NCBI GenBank assembly: GCA_050084515.1
Contig: CM114272.1
Location: forward strand, 31,000,001-31,064,000
DNA length: 64,000 nt
Source of the DNA: Blasia pusilla
Taxonomy: Eukaryota > Marchantiophyta > Marchantiopsida > Blasiales
Direction of reading: 5' to 3'
Position 1 is the stretch's first letter. Each line of letters opens with the position of its first letter. The translations under genes and the position numbers were made by a program. The notes under the pieces were generated by a model, which saw only the letters and a program-made list of their open reading frames with translations, had not been told where the DNA came from and did not search any database. Positions 47,964 to 58,865 of this stretch are shown piece after piece.

Positions 47964-49510
47964 GTGAGTACTCGCGAGTCGCGTGCTCTTCGCCCGATGG
48001 ACATGGCTCCTTCTTCACCGTTACCATCGATGCCCTCCGGAGGCTACATCCTCGTCCATCGGTTGACATTCCGGCTTTTGCACGTGACTTCCACCGACAC
48101 GGCTATATGCCTTGACCCGTCCCTCTTTGCACGGGCACTCGGACGTTCTCCGAGGATTGCGGCCGGAGGTTTGTCTGGTATGATGTACGAACACCTTCGT
48201 GATTGCTTTCCTTCCAAGGACACCGCTAGCGGCTTCTCCGAAGTTGCTTCAGGTTGCCTCTCACCTAGCTCGAGGAGAGTGCCAACAGCGATGGCCCAAG
48301 TATTAGGGGCGGGGCGACTTTTGGCGTTGTCAAAGGGGGGTGGTGGTATCCGTCCGATTGCCATAGGTGAGGTGCTCTTGTGGTTGGTGAGTTGTACTCT
48401 CGCTTTGCAATTCCGTGAGGCTTTCCAGTCACATCCGAGTCCGCATCGTTTGGAGTTGCCACGCCACGGGATGTGAGACGGTTGCCTTAGGTTTGAGGGC
48501 TTGTCTAGATGTACATCCAGTGGGTGGTTCTCCAAGTGGGCGTGGAGAACGCCTTCAACTCATATCTCGGGCTACTATATTCACGAGTTGAGGGACGGGT
48601 GGCCCCATGGCGAGCCTCATTCCCTTTGTGCAGGCTTTCTATGGGGCCCCTTCGGCCCTCTATTTCCACCATGGTCGATTCGAGGAGGAGGTCACGGTCT
48701 TGGAGTCCTCTCGGGACTCGTCGGGGTGACCCTCCGGGTGGCGCGTTGTTTGTCTTTGTGGCTCATTACCGAGCGGTTCTTTCTACGGTGGAGGCTTTCC
48801 CGGGTTGCATGTTCCCTTCATTTGGCCGAGATGATACTCATATTGTTGGTCCCGAGATCTGGTTGTCCTCGCATTCGAGCACTTTTCAAAGCCAGTTGGC
48901 ACGTGTCGGCCTGGCGATGAAGGTGGGGAAGTGCAAGGCTTGGTCTCCATCAGGCCTACGTGATGATCTACATTTACCCGACGGCTTCTTGCGACCTGTC
49001 GGAGGGCTTCGAGTCTTGGGAGTACCGCTCGGGAGCCAGGACTTTGTATCGACTTTCGTGGCAGCGGCTCTTACCGAGGATCTTCTCCACGTTGATGATC
49101 TTACGAGGATTGGTGACCCTCAAGTCGCCTTCGGCATTCTCTCTTCTTGTTTTGCTCGTAGACTTGGTTACCTCACTAGAACTGCACGGACATCTAGTCA
49201 CCTTTCTTCCCTATATAGATCCTTTGATAGGAAGCTCATGCAGGTGCTTGGGGATCTTCTAGGACCCGGCTCCTTAGAGTGCCCCATGGGGGAGTTAGCT
49301 CGTAGACAGGCCTCTTGGCCGATTTCTTTTGGTGGAGTAGGTCTTCTCTCGACCGAGTTAGTGGCGCCCTCCGCTTTTTTAGGGAGTTGGGCCATAGTGG
49401 CACCCCTCCTTTGCTCCCGATTTTTGGTTAGAGATAGACCGCTCCTTCTACACTCGTCTCCCAGTCGAGGATGGCTCTTTCCCACTTCAGTCTTCACTCA
49501 CGGCTTGTAG
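47964..49510 (+). pseudogene. Reverse transcriptase of the plus non-LTR element
   Basis: GGGIRPIAIGEVLLWLVSCT (about 48340-48400) is the fingers region. A frame change follows near 48476-48509. Then VENAFNS (48536), TRRGDPPGGALF (near 48715) and the catalytic DDTHIVGP (near 48830; the residue before DD is R rather than the usual A). VLGVPLGSQDFVSTF and IGDPQVAFGILSSCFARRLG follow. 48509-49510 is open for 333 codons, the longest intact RT stretch in the window. Confidence 0.82.
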
Positions 49511-49631
49511 AGATTCCCTTCGAGTTGAGGCCGAGCCGTTCTCCCACTTTCTCCTCCTTAGTTACCTCCGGTCGATCCTGGCTCCAATCTTCCTTGATGG
49601 AAGCCCACTTTGAGGCAGTTTTAGAGGCACT

Positions 49632-50438
49632 ATGTCCGACGGGAATATCCCCATGGAGGTTAGGGCCCGTTCGCTCTTGCTCGGAAAGGGGCAGCTCATG
49701 GGTAGGGCGCCCCTTCTCCAGCTTTCCGTGATCGCACCACTTACCTATACCACAGCGATGGGGTTCCGCTTGGGCCTCCCAACCATCGGTGGTTGGTTCG
49801 ACACATCCGCGAGTGTCGCCGAGCCTGGATCCACTTGGTGTGCATTTGGCACGCTGTCGATTAGGGGTGAGAGGATAGCCACTCACGATGCGGTCGGGAT
49901 ATCATGTTCAGTATTGCTCGGGAGAGTGGCTTCCATGTGCGAGAGAGAGGCACTACTCCATGCGGGATTCCCTCATTCGTGCCGATCTCTACATGACACG
50001 TGAGGTGAGGTGGTTGTGGCGGACGTGGTAGTCACGAGATCCTCACGCGGGAGGCAAAGAGCCCAAGTGGTGGCCCAAGGCGAATGCTACAAGGAGCGGC
50101 GGCGGGCGGCGAAGAAGACACATATCTCTGATCGTCTACACGAGGGACACATCTTCATCCCCCTGGCCATAGAGATGTATGGGGCTATGGGGGAGAGGTT
50201 CGACTTCGTTCATACGGATCGCGCCCATCATCTCCACTCGAGAAATGGGTTGTCCTTAGCTCTGCGATCTCAGATTGTGGCGGCGGTCTCCATAGCGTTG
50301 CAGCGTGCCCAGGCTAATGGGATTTTGGCGGCGGGCTCAGTCATGGGAGACGCCGGCGCTAGAGGCCCACTTAGTAGTAGTCATAGCTCTCTTGTTGTTG
50401 CTGATATTGTCTCTGCTGGTGGTGAGTTTCGTCGCTAG
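49632..50438 (+). pseudogene. C-terminal region with endonuclease-like block (plus non-LTR element)
   Basis: 49632-50003 includes WCAFGTLSIRGERIATHDAV, which sits where the minus copy has its CCHC finger. 50004-50438 has VVVADVVVTRSS, then KERRRAAKKTHISDR and GHIFIPLAIEMYGAMGERFD. This matches the D-V-V-V...K...Y/S-DR layout of the minus copy and its downstream PFAVDVFGHLH. I infer a restriction-like endonuclease that nicks the target. Confidence 0.6.
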
Positions 50439-50600
50439 GGGGGGAATGCCCCCTTCTTCCTTTTCTGGTCGTGTTGTGGCCTTCAGGTTTTGACTCTTTG
50501 AGTCCCCCTCTTTTGTACTTCCGATGGGTTTTCCATCACTCGTTTTATCGAAGTGCATCTTTGTTGTATATTTACCGCAAATCGCTGGCAGTGAGTCTGG

Positions 50601-52125
50601 GATAAGGAGGGCGTGCGTACTCACTCACTTCTCTGGAAGGCCGAAGGGTGGGAAGCCGAAGAATGTCGGACGTGTCAAGTAGCCCGGCTGCCAGAGGCGT
50701 TGAACGTAGCTAGTGTGAGTCTGTGTCTGACTGTGAGTGGATGGAGGCAGGGAGAGAGGGGCGGAAGAAGACGCCGAGTGCATCACGCTGTACGGTGGTG
50801 GTGGCGGGCAGGCCTAAGCTGCGGCAAAGGGTCTTGTAGTGTCATGTCAGACATGTGCATCCGGCTGTCCTTGGGGACGGTTTGAAGCGGACGGAAAGCG
50901 AGGCGACAAGGCATCATCAGCAAGTACAAAGTTGCAAACTTTACGAGCAAGCCACTGTTTGACCTTGCACTTGCACTCATCCGCAACAGACAAGGGAATC
51001 TGGGCCGTTCTTCTGCACTGGAGTCTGGAGTGTTGGGATGGAGAGGAGGAGAGGAGACACCTTTGGAACTCCTGCCCTTGCCTTCAGTGTTGCTGCTTCT
51101 GGGGTGGGAGCAGCGAGGCTATGGTGGAAATCCGGGGTTCGGGATGCAATGGAACTGCCGAGCCGTGCACTGCTTGACGGGGGAGGTAAGACGCTGATCC
51201 TTCTCTCGTGACGTCTTACTCCAGTGGCGACGGACGGGGGCGGGGGGAACTGTGACTGGTCGCAACGCAGATCCTCGCGGATGGCAACGATTGAATTAGC
51301 GGAATTGTGCCGGAGCTTTGGTGATGGTGTTTTAGTATGTGGTTGTCAGGAAATCCTACGAAAGAGGGTGGCTGTCGGTGTCTTGAGAGCGGTGGGTTTG
51401 ACTTCGTGAGCCGTCCTCCGGGCCGATTACCTATGGAGTTGTAGTAGTTCCAGCAGTTGTCAAGATTTGGTGACGCTTACGACAGTCTGTCTTTGATTCT
51501 CTCTTCTTTTTAAAGGCGCCTTTGGTTGTGGGTGGTGGATGTGCGTGTCGGATGTGGATGGACAGGACCTCGCTGCTGACATGAACTGCGCACTATCTCT
51601 TTTCATCGGCTTTCAGTCGCCGAATCGTATCTTCATCGGTGATTCCATGTGGTGAATGCATCGACCGGCCACCAAAGCAATCTTGCATTCGGTTGGTGCT
51701 CCCTCGTGATCTGCGTCGTAATCGGTGCGAAGCGAAAACTGAGGCCGATGGAAAGTAGAGGAAGAGAAATTATTTTGTCGCTGTGAGGTTCCGTCCCATT
51801 CGCAGCATATCGTTTCCGGATTTTCGCGACTTCTGGACAACTTAGGACACTTGAGTATGATAGTGATAAGATCACATTCTGCCTTCCTCGAGTGGGAGCG
51901 ATTGGCCGATCTTTCGGCTGCAAAACTTTCACACCAGGGACCTGGCGGCGAGTGGAACGGATGACTGGCGCCGGCCGGGGAAAATGCTCCACGATTTGGA
52001 AAATTTAGTGACAGTTGGAACAAATGGACAGGTTAATATGCCCTGAGGGAGACGTGCGAATTCTTCATACCACGAGATTTGGGAACAATTCGTGTTGATG
52101 GGTAGGGGTACAGATCCCTATCAAG
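50601..52125 (+). other. Probable promoter and 5' leader of the transporter-phosphatase gene
   Basis: There is no recognised coding sequence; open frames here (for example 50839-51177 plus, 52023-51613 minus) have no family match. 50640-51450 is G-rich on the plus strand. The first coding ATG is at 52126, and an in-frame TGA lies about 30 bases upstream, so the start is well bounded. Confidence 0.4.
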
Positions 52126-55100
52126 ATGGAGGCGTTGCAGGAGCAATTAGATCAGCTGAATACGACTGTTATTCAGCTCGAGGAGAGGCTGGATCAAAAC
52201 CTCATCATGACTGTAAATATGTGGAAGATACAGGCTTCCATTTTCGTTTTCCTCATGCAGGTGAATTGCAACACAATTCATGCTTTTCGAATATAAGTTT
52301 TTACACGAGGCTAAACGATTCATGTCAGCGGCTTGTCAGCCGAGCTGTTTTTGAGAGATTTCAGTAAAAATCAAATGTGCGAAAAAGTTACATTCCAAAT
52401 CAGTACCTACAGCAGCAGCAGTAGAGAATGTATTCATATCCTGAAAGACTCATAGCCAGCACATCGTCGAAAAGAGTTTAGCTGCGTTTACTCGATTTTA
52501 TTTCTGTTGTACCAGCTCCAAGCACTCCCGCGAACCAACCCGAATTTGTTGTGACTTCTGGAACACCATCCATCTCTCTCTCGTTTTTTTCATCCAGCCT
52601 GCACAGTCCCTACCATTTTCATCAGGTCAGCAACCTTTCTAGACCACCAGGTTTGAGGTTCCCCGCTTGCGCACCCCTCTTCTTCACTAGGCAGGGTTAC
52701 AAATACAAGAATTCGCGTAGCTTTGAAGTTAAAATAAGTTCAAGAGTTTTTGAGTCCCCAAATGGACGTTTACGAATTCACAGTGCTGGATCCAGATACG
52801 TCAGCACTGTGCTACGTAACAGAGCGTGTTGCGAAATTTTATGATAGCTCATGATTATAGAATAGGGTTCTGATCAGAACATTATGAATGAAAATCACAT
52901 CCTGGAAAGTCGAATGAGGAGATCACGTAGGATACAGACATTTCCAGTGTGTTGTATATTCTAGTAGGTCGATGAATCTAGGTCGTAAAAAGCTGCCCTG
53001 GAAGACGATAAGTCATCTGCAGAGTCCCCTTGTAGCTGGGGTTTCGATTCCTCGATTTCCATGTCACGAAGTGAGGGGATTATCTTCTTCCCTCGATATT
53101 CTTACCGAAAGTCTCGGTCAAAACTTTTACTCTTTCAATCTCGGAAGTGACTAACCTTACAGAATTCACTGACAGGCCAATGTGCTCGTCAGAATTACTT
53201 TCTTTATTAGTGTGTAGGGTGCAAGATCAGGAATTTGCAACACATGAGAAATCGAATCGATGACGAGAAGATGCAAGTATAATCCAACCTATGAAAAATT
53301 CAATCAACCTGGTTCTGAGGGTTGTCATGATTCCGTTTCTGTAGGTGGGCTTCTCCTTAGTGGAAGCGGGAACGGTTCGACTAAAAAATACTCGCAGTAT
53401 CATGGTGAAGAATGTCTTGGACACATGTGTATGCGTGATAGCGTTTTGGGTATTCGGTTATTCACTTGGGTTCGGCTATGGCTCGAAGTTTGTCGGATGG
53501 GAATATGAAAGTGGCGGTGAAGCTTTCTTTGGTTCGCACAGTCAGGTGGATTTCTTCTTCCAATTTTCCTTCGCTGCGACATCTGCTACGATCATTGCAG
53601 GAGCGGTGGCTGAGCGCACCCAGCTGCTAGCCTACTTAGTGTACAGGTATCTCGTCAACGGGAATCTTGAAGTGGTATTCTTTTTGCCATCAATTTACAT
53701 CAAAGCATGCATGTCTAGCCAGAGCACACTCACATGTCGTCGCCACACAAGTTTGAAGATTTGACTGACAGTTCTTTGACAATCTTCTGGAATAGTGATA
53801 CGTGTCTATTCTGGTCCTTGTGGTTTCTTGCAGTTTCTTCTTAAGTTCTTTCATCTACCCTGTTATAGCCCACCTGATATGGTCAAACACAGGTCTGCTT
53901 AGTGCAAGTTCCACAAACTCAATCCTTGGAACCAATGGAGTTCTTGACAATGCTGGATCCATGGTCGTTCATGTCACCGGTGGGGTGACGGCCCTGGTCG
54001 GTTCTTGGATGGTGGGTCCTCGGATTGGACGCTTTGACATCGATGGAAAGCCCATACCGATGAAGAGTCATTCGATGGTAAGTCCTACCCTCAGGTGCAT
54101 ACATGGTTTCCAAGTCGATCTAAATGAATGCACGCTTTCGTGAAGTTGAGTGTTTGTTAGAGAGAGATAATGGGTAGAAGTCCATGTGATATACACGTTT
54201 TGAACTCCTTGAACCAGCTCGGCTGATTTGGCTGGGAGCTTGCATAGTAAAAATTGTAAAGTTCGTCGAGAACAACTAGTAAACGAGCAGCAGGGGATTC
54301 CGCAATGTACGTCCTCTGAAAAAGAGACCACTGTCCAGCTGCTTTAGCAAAATTTGAGAGTCACAATATGAACCGTGATGATTCTTCACAATATACTCAC
54401 ACCATACAAGAAAAAGCTGGGGTTTCTTGTTGTTTGAAGGAGCATAGAAGGGTAGGTCCACTCAAATTGCTCATCTGTTCGAATTTCGCAGGTGTTCACT
54501 GCTGCGGGCATACTGATCCTTTGGGTGGGATTCTTCGGATTTAACACGGGCCCTGTAGATTACTACGAGTCTGACGGTCTTGCCTGGACATTAGAAATCG
54601 CGAGAGTGGCCAGCAACACTGCACTGTCAGCTGCGTTTTCGGGTATGGTGGTTTTCTCTACCCAGCAAGTGATTAGAAAGAAATCCAAGCCCGAAGACGT
54701 CTTCAACTCGGTTCTTGGAGGTTTAGTTGCAGCATGCGCTACAAGCAGCGTCGTTCTGCCTTACGCCGCTGCAATAATCGGTACCTCCTCCTGTCCGATT
54801 GTCGTCAAGTAACTAGTGATCATTTTCGATGCTGAGGCATTTTCACTTCTTTCCAACATTTATCTCCGAGAGATTCCATTCAGGTATACATGTTTCTTTC
54901 CATGGCGGCTCGTGACCATATTCCAGGGCCACTGAGTCTAAGATTCAGGACTGTAACAATGACAAACTTTACGGTTACTAGTCGTAACGTGCGGAATTGG
55001 TACTCGGGATGCTGCAGGATTCGTTGCAGGGTTTGTTTATCTGAGTGGAGTTTGGGTTCTCCTGAAGCTGCAGATTGACGATGTAGTAATGGCGGCTCCT

Positions 55101-58100
55101 GTCCACCTCTTCTGTGGTACTTGGGGCGGGCTGGCCGTAGGTCTCTTTGCTTCGCCTCACGAGATTCGGCGTACTTTTGGAATTCCGAACCCCAAAGGAT
55201 GGGGCTTGTTTCACGGCGGTGGACTGAACCAGTTGGGCTGTCAGGTATCGAATGTTGACTTTCCCATTAAAACTGTTGTTGAGTTTCTAAATACGCTTCC
55301 TTGCTCGGCCCTGAAGCGCAAGCTGTAAGCCATTGCCTCGTCTTGTGATAGGTCTAGTCTTAGATGTATGTGCAACTCACTCTTTTCAGTTTTGTGAATG
55401 CTTCAACCAATGTATACCCAACATTGTGATTGTAGTTGACTGTCAGTGCCTTCCCTGCGTAGGGCTCGACACATTTCACATTTGGGGCTTTTGCCTCTTG
55501 GACAGGCATTATTATTTTGCGCTAGGCCGATTCAAGGGTCTTAATCGGGAGTGCGTTTAATATTCACGCATTTTTCCGCATATCTCTGACAAGTGTACTG
55601 CACGGGATTTTTCCGACTCGAATTCTTTGCAATGACAGATTGTGGGACTCCTCATCGTGTACTCATGGGTTGGGGTCACCACCTTCATCGTGTTTTATGC
55701 ACTGGCATACTTCAATGCTCTCAGGGTTGATCGTCAACTGGAAGAGGTACAGTCCTTCGACATCAGAGAGCTTTGGCTCTTGAGTTCTTCACTACTTGGT
55801 ACATTAGTATACCTTAGGACTGTCAGATCGGTTATCATGGCTCCACGGTCCATAGCTTTAGGACTTTGTAATACTACCCGAGGATCTTGTCATTCAGGTT
55901 CCTGGTCGGGTGGACGTTATAAATGTCTTGAATGTATTCCAGATTACCGGATCTAATGAAATCTGTATTCTACATTTCCAACGATCAAAGAGACCTACGG
56001 AAACAGAACGGCATAGGAATTCCAGCAGTGAAGATAACCCCTTAACCATGTCGTGAGAATGATTAGGTGGCTGGTAGAAGAGATGGACCTTTGAAGCGTG
56101 TTTCCTATCGCCGCAGGGAGGATTAGATTTGGCCTTTCATGGGGGCTCGGATAGGGACGGGGATTTATGGAGTGTTGAATCCAGGAGACCTTTCACTGTC
56201 ATCAAAGATCGGAAGCTATTTTCTGTCAGTCGACTTCGATCAAGGTGTAGTATGATTCCAGCAGTTCAGCGCAGGGGAGCGAGATCATTACGGACTTCAA
56301 TGTGGTACAAACCACTCAAGAGCACCTCTTATGGGCAATTCTCTTTCGCCATGTACGAAGCTAATTACTTCATGGAAGACGCTGGGGAGGTATCTCGAAG
56401 ATCCGTCCCGCCACCATGATTATTTTAGCAGGCTTCATAATCATGCCCTCATTATCTTCACATGAATCCAGTCTATTAAAGCGTATGGATCTTTCCCACA
56501 GCTGTTCTCGTGCTTGAATCATGGATGCGGAATTTGTTTTCACTTCGTGTCGAATCTGTACTGAAGGTTGAAGCCACTTTAAGTGGTGTGTACATCGGGG
56601 TCCATGACGGCCATGGTGGCGCCGAGGCATCTACATTTCTCAAAGAAAACCTTTATCAGATATTGAAAGGTGGACCATTTCATCCCCATTGTCCGCAATG
56701 CACAGTCAACTTCGTGTCCTGCTGTTCCGTCTCCCGCAAGATCCGGTTCGTCAGTTTTTCGGGCGTCTTCTGAACGTGGAATTTATCATACTTGTCTGCA
56801 GATCGCTTTTTGAAGAACAATGGCATGGTGACAGTTGAGGCTATCAAAGACGCTTTTCTAAGTACTGAAGATCTCTTCGTCGATATTGTTAGAGATGTCT
56901 TTCCAAAGTCTCCCCATCTTGCAACTGTGGGCTCCTGTTCTCTGGTGGCTATCGTAAGTGGAGGAACTCTCTACGTTGCAAATGTTGGAGATGCTAGAGC
57001 AGTTTTGGGATGCACCAGAGGAATCGAAGTGACTGCGGTCCAGTTATCAGTTGACCACAACGTAAATGATCCAGAAATCAGGGAGGCGTACATGAAAGAG
57101 CATGAGGAATGCTGCGGCGGTGCCAATCTGGTGTCGGAGAGAAATGGCAAGTGGAGAGTGAAAGGAAGACTTCAGGTACGACGTTGTCTGTAATACTTAC
57201 GCTCCACACCAGTAGATCAGTGATGTGATGTTCACATCTGTGCATTCTCCCCACGTGTTCTTAAGAAACTGGACAGATTCTCTAGAATCTAGCAGACCGA
57301 AATTAGGGTGATGATAGATTGCGAATCAGTAAATGTTCCTCTCGTGTGAGCTTCGAGTGAGTCAATATTTCTTGCGTTCCACGTCCATGAGAGTCTCAGA
57401 AATGAAGGCTGTGATCAACAAGTGCTGAGCAGTGGAAGAAGTTGAAGATACTTCTCATTGTGCTTCTGCACGCTGAAATGTCCATCGTGTGGCGGACATA
57501 CCATCCCTGCGATCGTTTGTGCCGCGTCTTTCTACAGCCCTTCACATGCTTGCCAAGCAAGTTCTCCTGCCTCGCTCAAGCATTTGAAGTAATGGTCATT
57601 TGAGCAGCAGAGAAGCATGGCCGATCACAACTGCCGTCTTTTAGTAATTTTGCCATTTTCGTGTAGTTGACCAGATCTTTTGGAGACCTGTACATGAAAA
57701 ACGCGGAGTTCAACAGAGAGCCGTTGTTTTCACGATTTCGCATTCCAGAACCCTTCACGCCTCCCATCATATCAGTGGAGCCGACAGTGCTGGTCCGGGA
57801 ACTCTCACCTAACGATGAGTTCCTCATCATGGCCTCCGACGGGCTGTGGGAGTACTTGTCAAACGAGGAGGCCGTCAACATTGTGAACTCGTCGCCTAAG
57901 AAGGTACATGCATTGACCCGATGATATTGCTTTTCCTGTCTAATTGAGTAGAGGACCCGAGATTGAAACGAAGAATGTACAGATTGAACGCATATGCGAA
58001 CTGGGAATTAGGACGCCATTCGATCACGGGTTGTGGATGATCTGTAAGAGATTGTCTAGTAACTTTGGTCGTTCTCTCGGGAGGAAAGTCTTATCATCCA

Positions 58101-58865
58101 AAGAGAGGCACGTAGTCTACAAGAGGGTGAGCGTGTGATCTTCTATCCACAGACTGCAGCTGCGACGGAAACATTTCCTCCGCAATTGGAACCAACTTCC
58201 TGTTGGCAGGCAGAGTTTTCGTCTGGTCCAGGCATCAGAAGTGTCTGTCTGACGAAGGAGAGGATACCGCGAGGCAATACTGAGGGCTAGGTAGCACAAG
58301 GATAGGAAACGAGGTCGACTATTGTGCTGGTGGTGGCTCTCTAGGTGTTGCATCCTGCTGTGACGCATGCAAGTGTGGGAGGGATTTGACAGTATGGATA
58401 GGAAATGAGGTCGACTTTTGTGTTGGTGGTGGCTCTTCAGGTGTTGCATCCTGCTGTCGCGGATGCAAGTGTGGGAGGGATTTGAAGACCTTTCTGACAA
58501 GAATTTATCTGGCTCGTGTTCGTAATTGTCGACAGGATATCGCGCGGGTACTGATCAAAAGTGCGTTGCAAAAGGCAGCAAGGATACGAGAAGTAGATTA
58601 CAATGATCTGGTGCACATGCCCTGTGGCCAGCGTCGAGAGTATCACGATGATATGACAGTCATTGTCTTCTTTTTCAAGCACGGATCCAAGGAGAGAAAC
58701 GCTCCGGAAAATAGCTGGAAGCATTCTCTATCAGTGAAAGGGGGTCAAGCGGCCAAAATCGCTATGAACGCCATCTCAGCTCACATACCCAAGACCGGAG
58801 TCTCTCACAGATCCCATCAGCCGAGCCACGGTTCCCCGCCTCATGAGACCATCGTCGAATTGTAG
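52126..58865 (+). CDS. Ammonium transporter (AMT) fused in frame to a PP2C protein phosphatase
   Basis: My exon model is 52126-52260, 53345-53646, 53834-54077, 54492-54780, 54982-55244, 55639-55746, 56117-56389, 56567-56669, 56802-57175, 57667-57903 and 58536-58865. All introns are GT-AG and in phase, giving about 885 residues. Residues 1-460 are an AMT membrane channel. They show [42 protein letters not shown] (pore His about 192) and [17 protein letters not shown] (second pore His about 365), with [10 protein letters not shown] at the C-tail. After a ~60-residue linker in the same exon, residues ~518-850 are a plant clade-D-type PP2[22 protein letters not shown] (Asp about 552), [17 protein letters not shown] and YHDDMTVIV, so all metal-binding acids are present. 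AMT moves ammonium across the plasma membrane; PP2C removes phosphate from Ser/Thr. The linker exon leaves no room for a terminator and promoter between the two, but transcripts are needed to exclude a nested PP2C start (for example an ATG near 56252). Confidence 0.82.
58300..58487 (+). repeat. Intronic tandem duplication (~95 bp, two copies)
   Basis: Copy 1 is about 58300-58395 and copy 2 about 58396-58487. Both start GGATAGGAAA(C/T)GAGGTCGAC and end GCAAGTGTGGGAGGGATTTGA. It lies in the last intron of the transporter-phosphatase gene, just before the final exon at 58536. Confidence 0.85.

Larger units (their letters stand above)
47220..50600 (+). mobile_element. Non-LTR retrotransposon, plus-strand relative of the 32-35.6 kb element
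   Basis: Order: zinc finger (CPCCPEFFTRSEF then HLATKHPDF, about 47420-47490), Arg/Gly-rich region (47750-47850), RT (48100-49500), C-terminal region (49630-50000), and endonuclease-like block (50004-50438). The domain order and many phrases match the minus-strand copy (IGEVL, DPQVAFGILSSCF, SISVALQRAQ-type end), but the two are diverged at protein level. GC content is much higher than in the minus copy. It is broken by several frame changes. 50451-50600 is probably 3' untranslated sequence. Confidence 0.8.

Noticed and set aside
56117-58865. A separate PP2C gene next to a separate AMT gene
   Set aside because: The exon 56117-56389 is open across the AMT tail and the PP2C start with no room for a gene boundary, so a fusion is the simpler reading. 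A nested start near 56252 remains possible and is stated in the feature.
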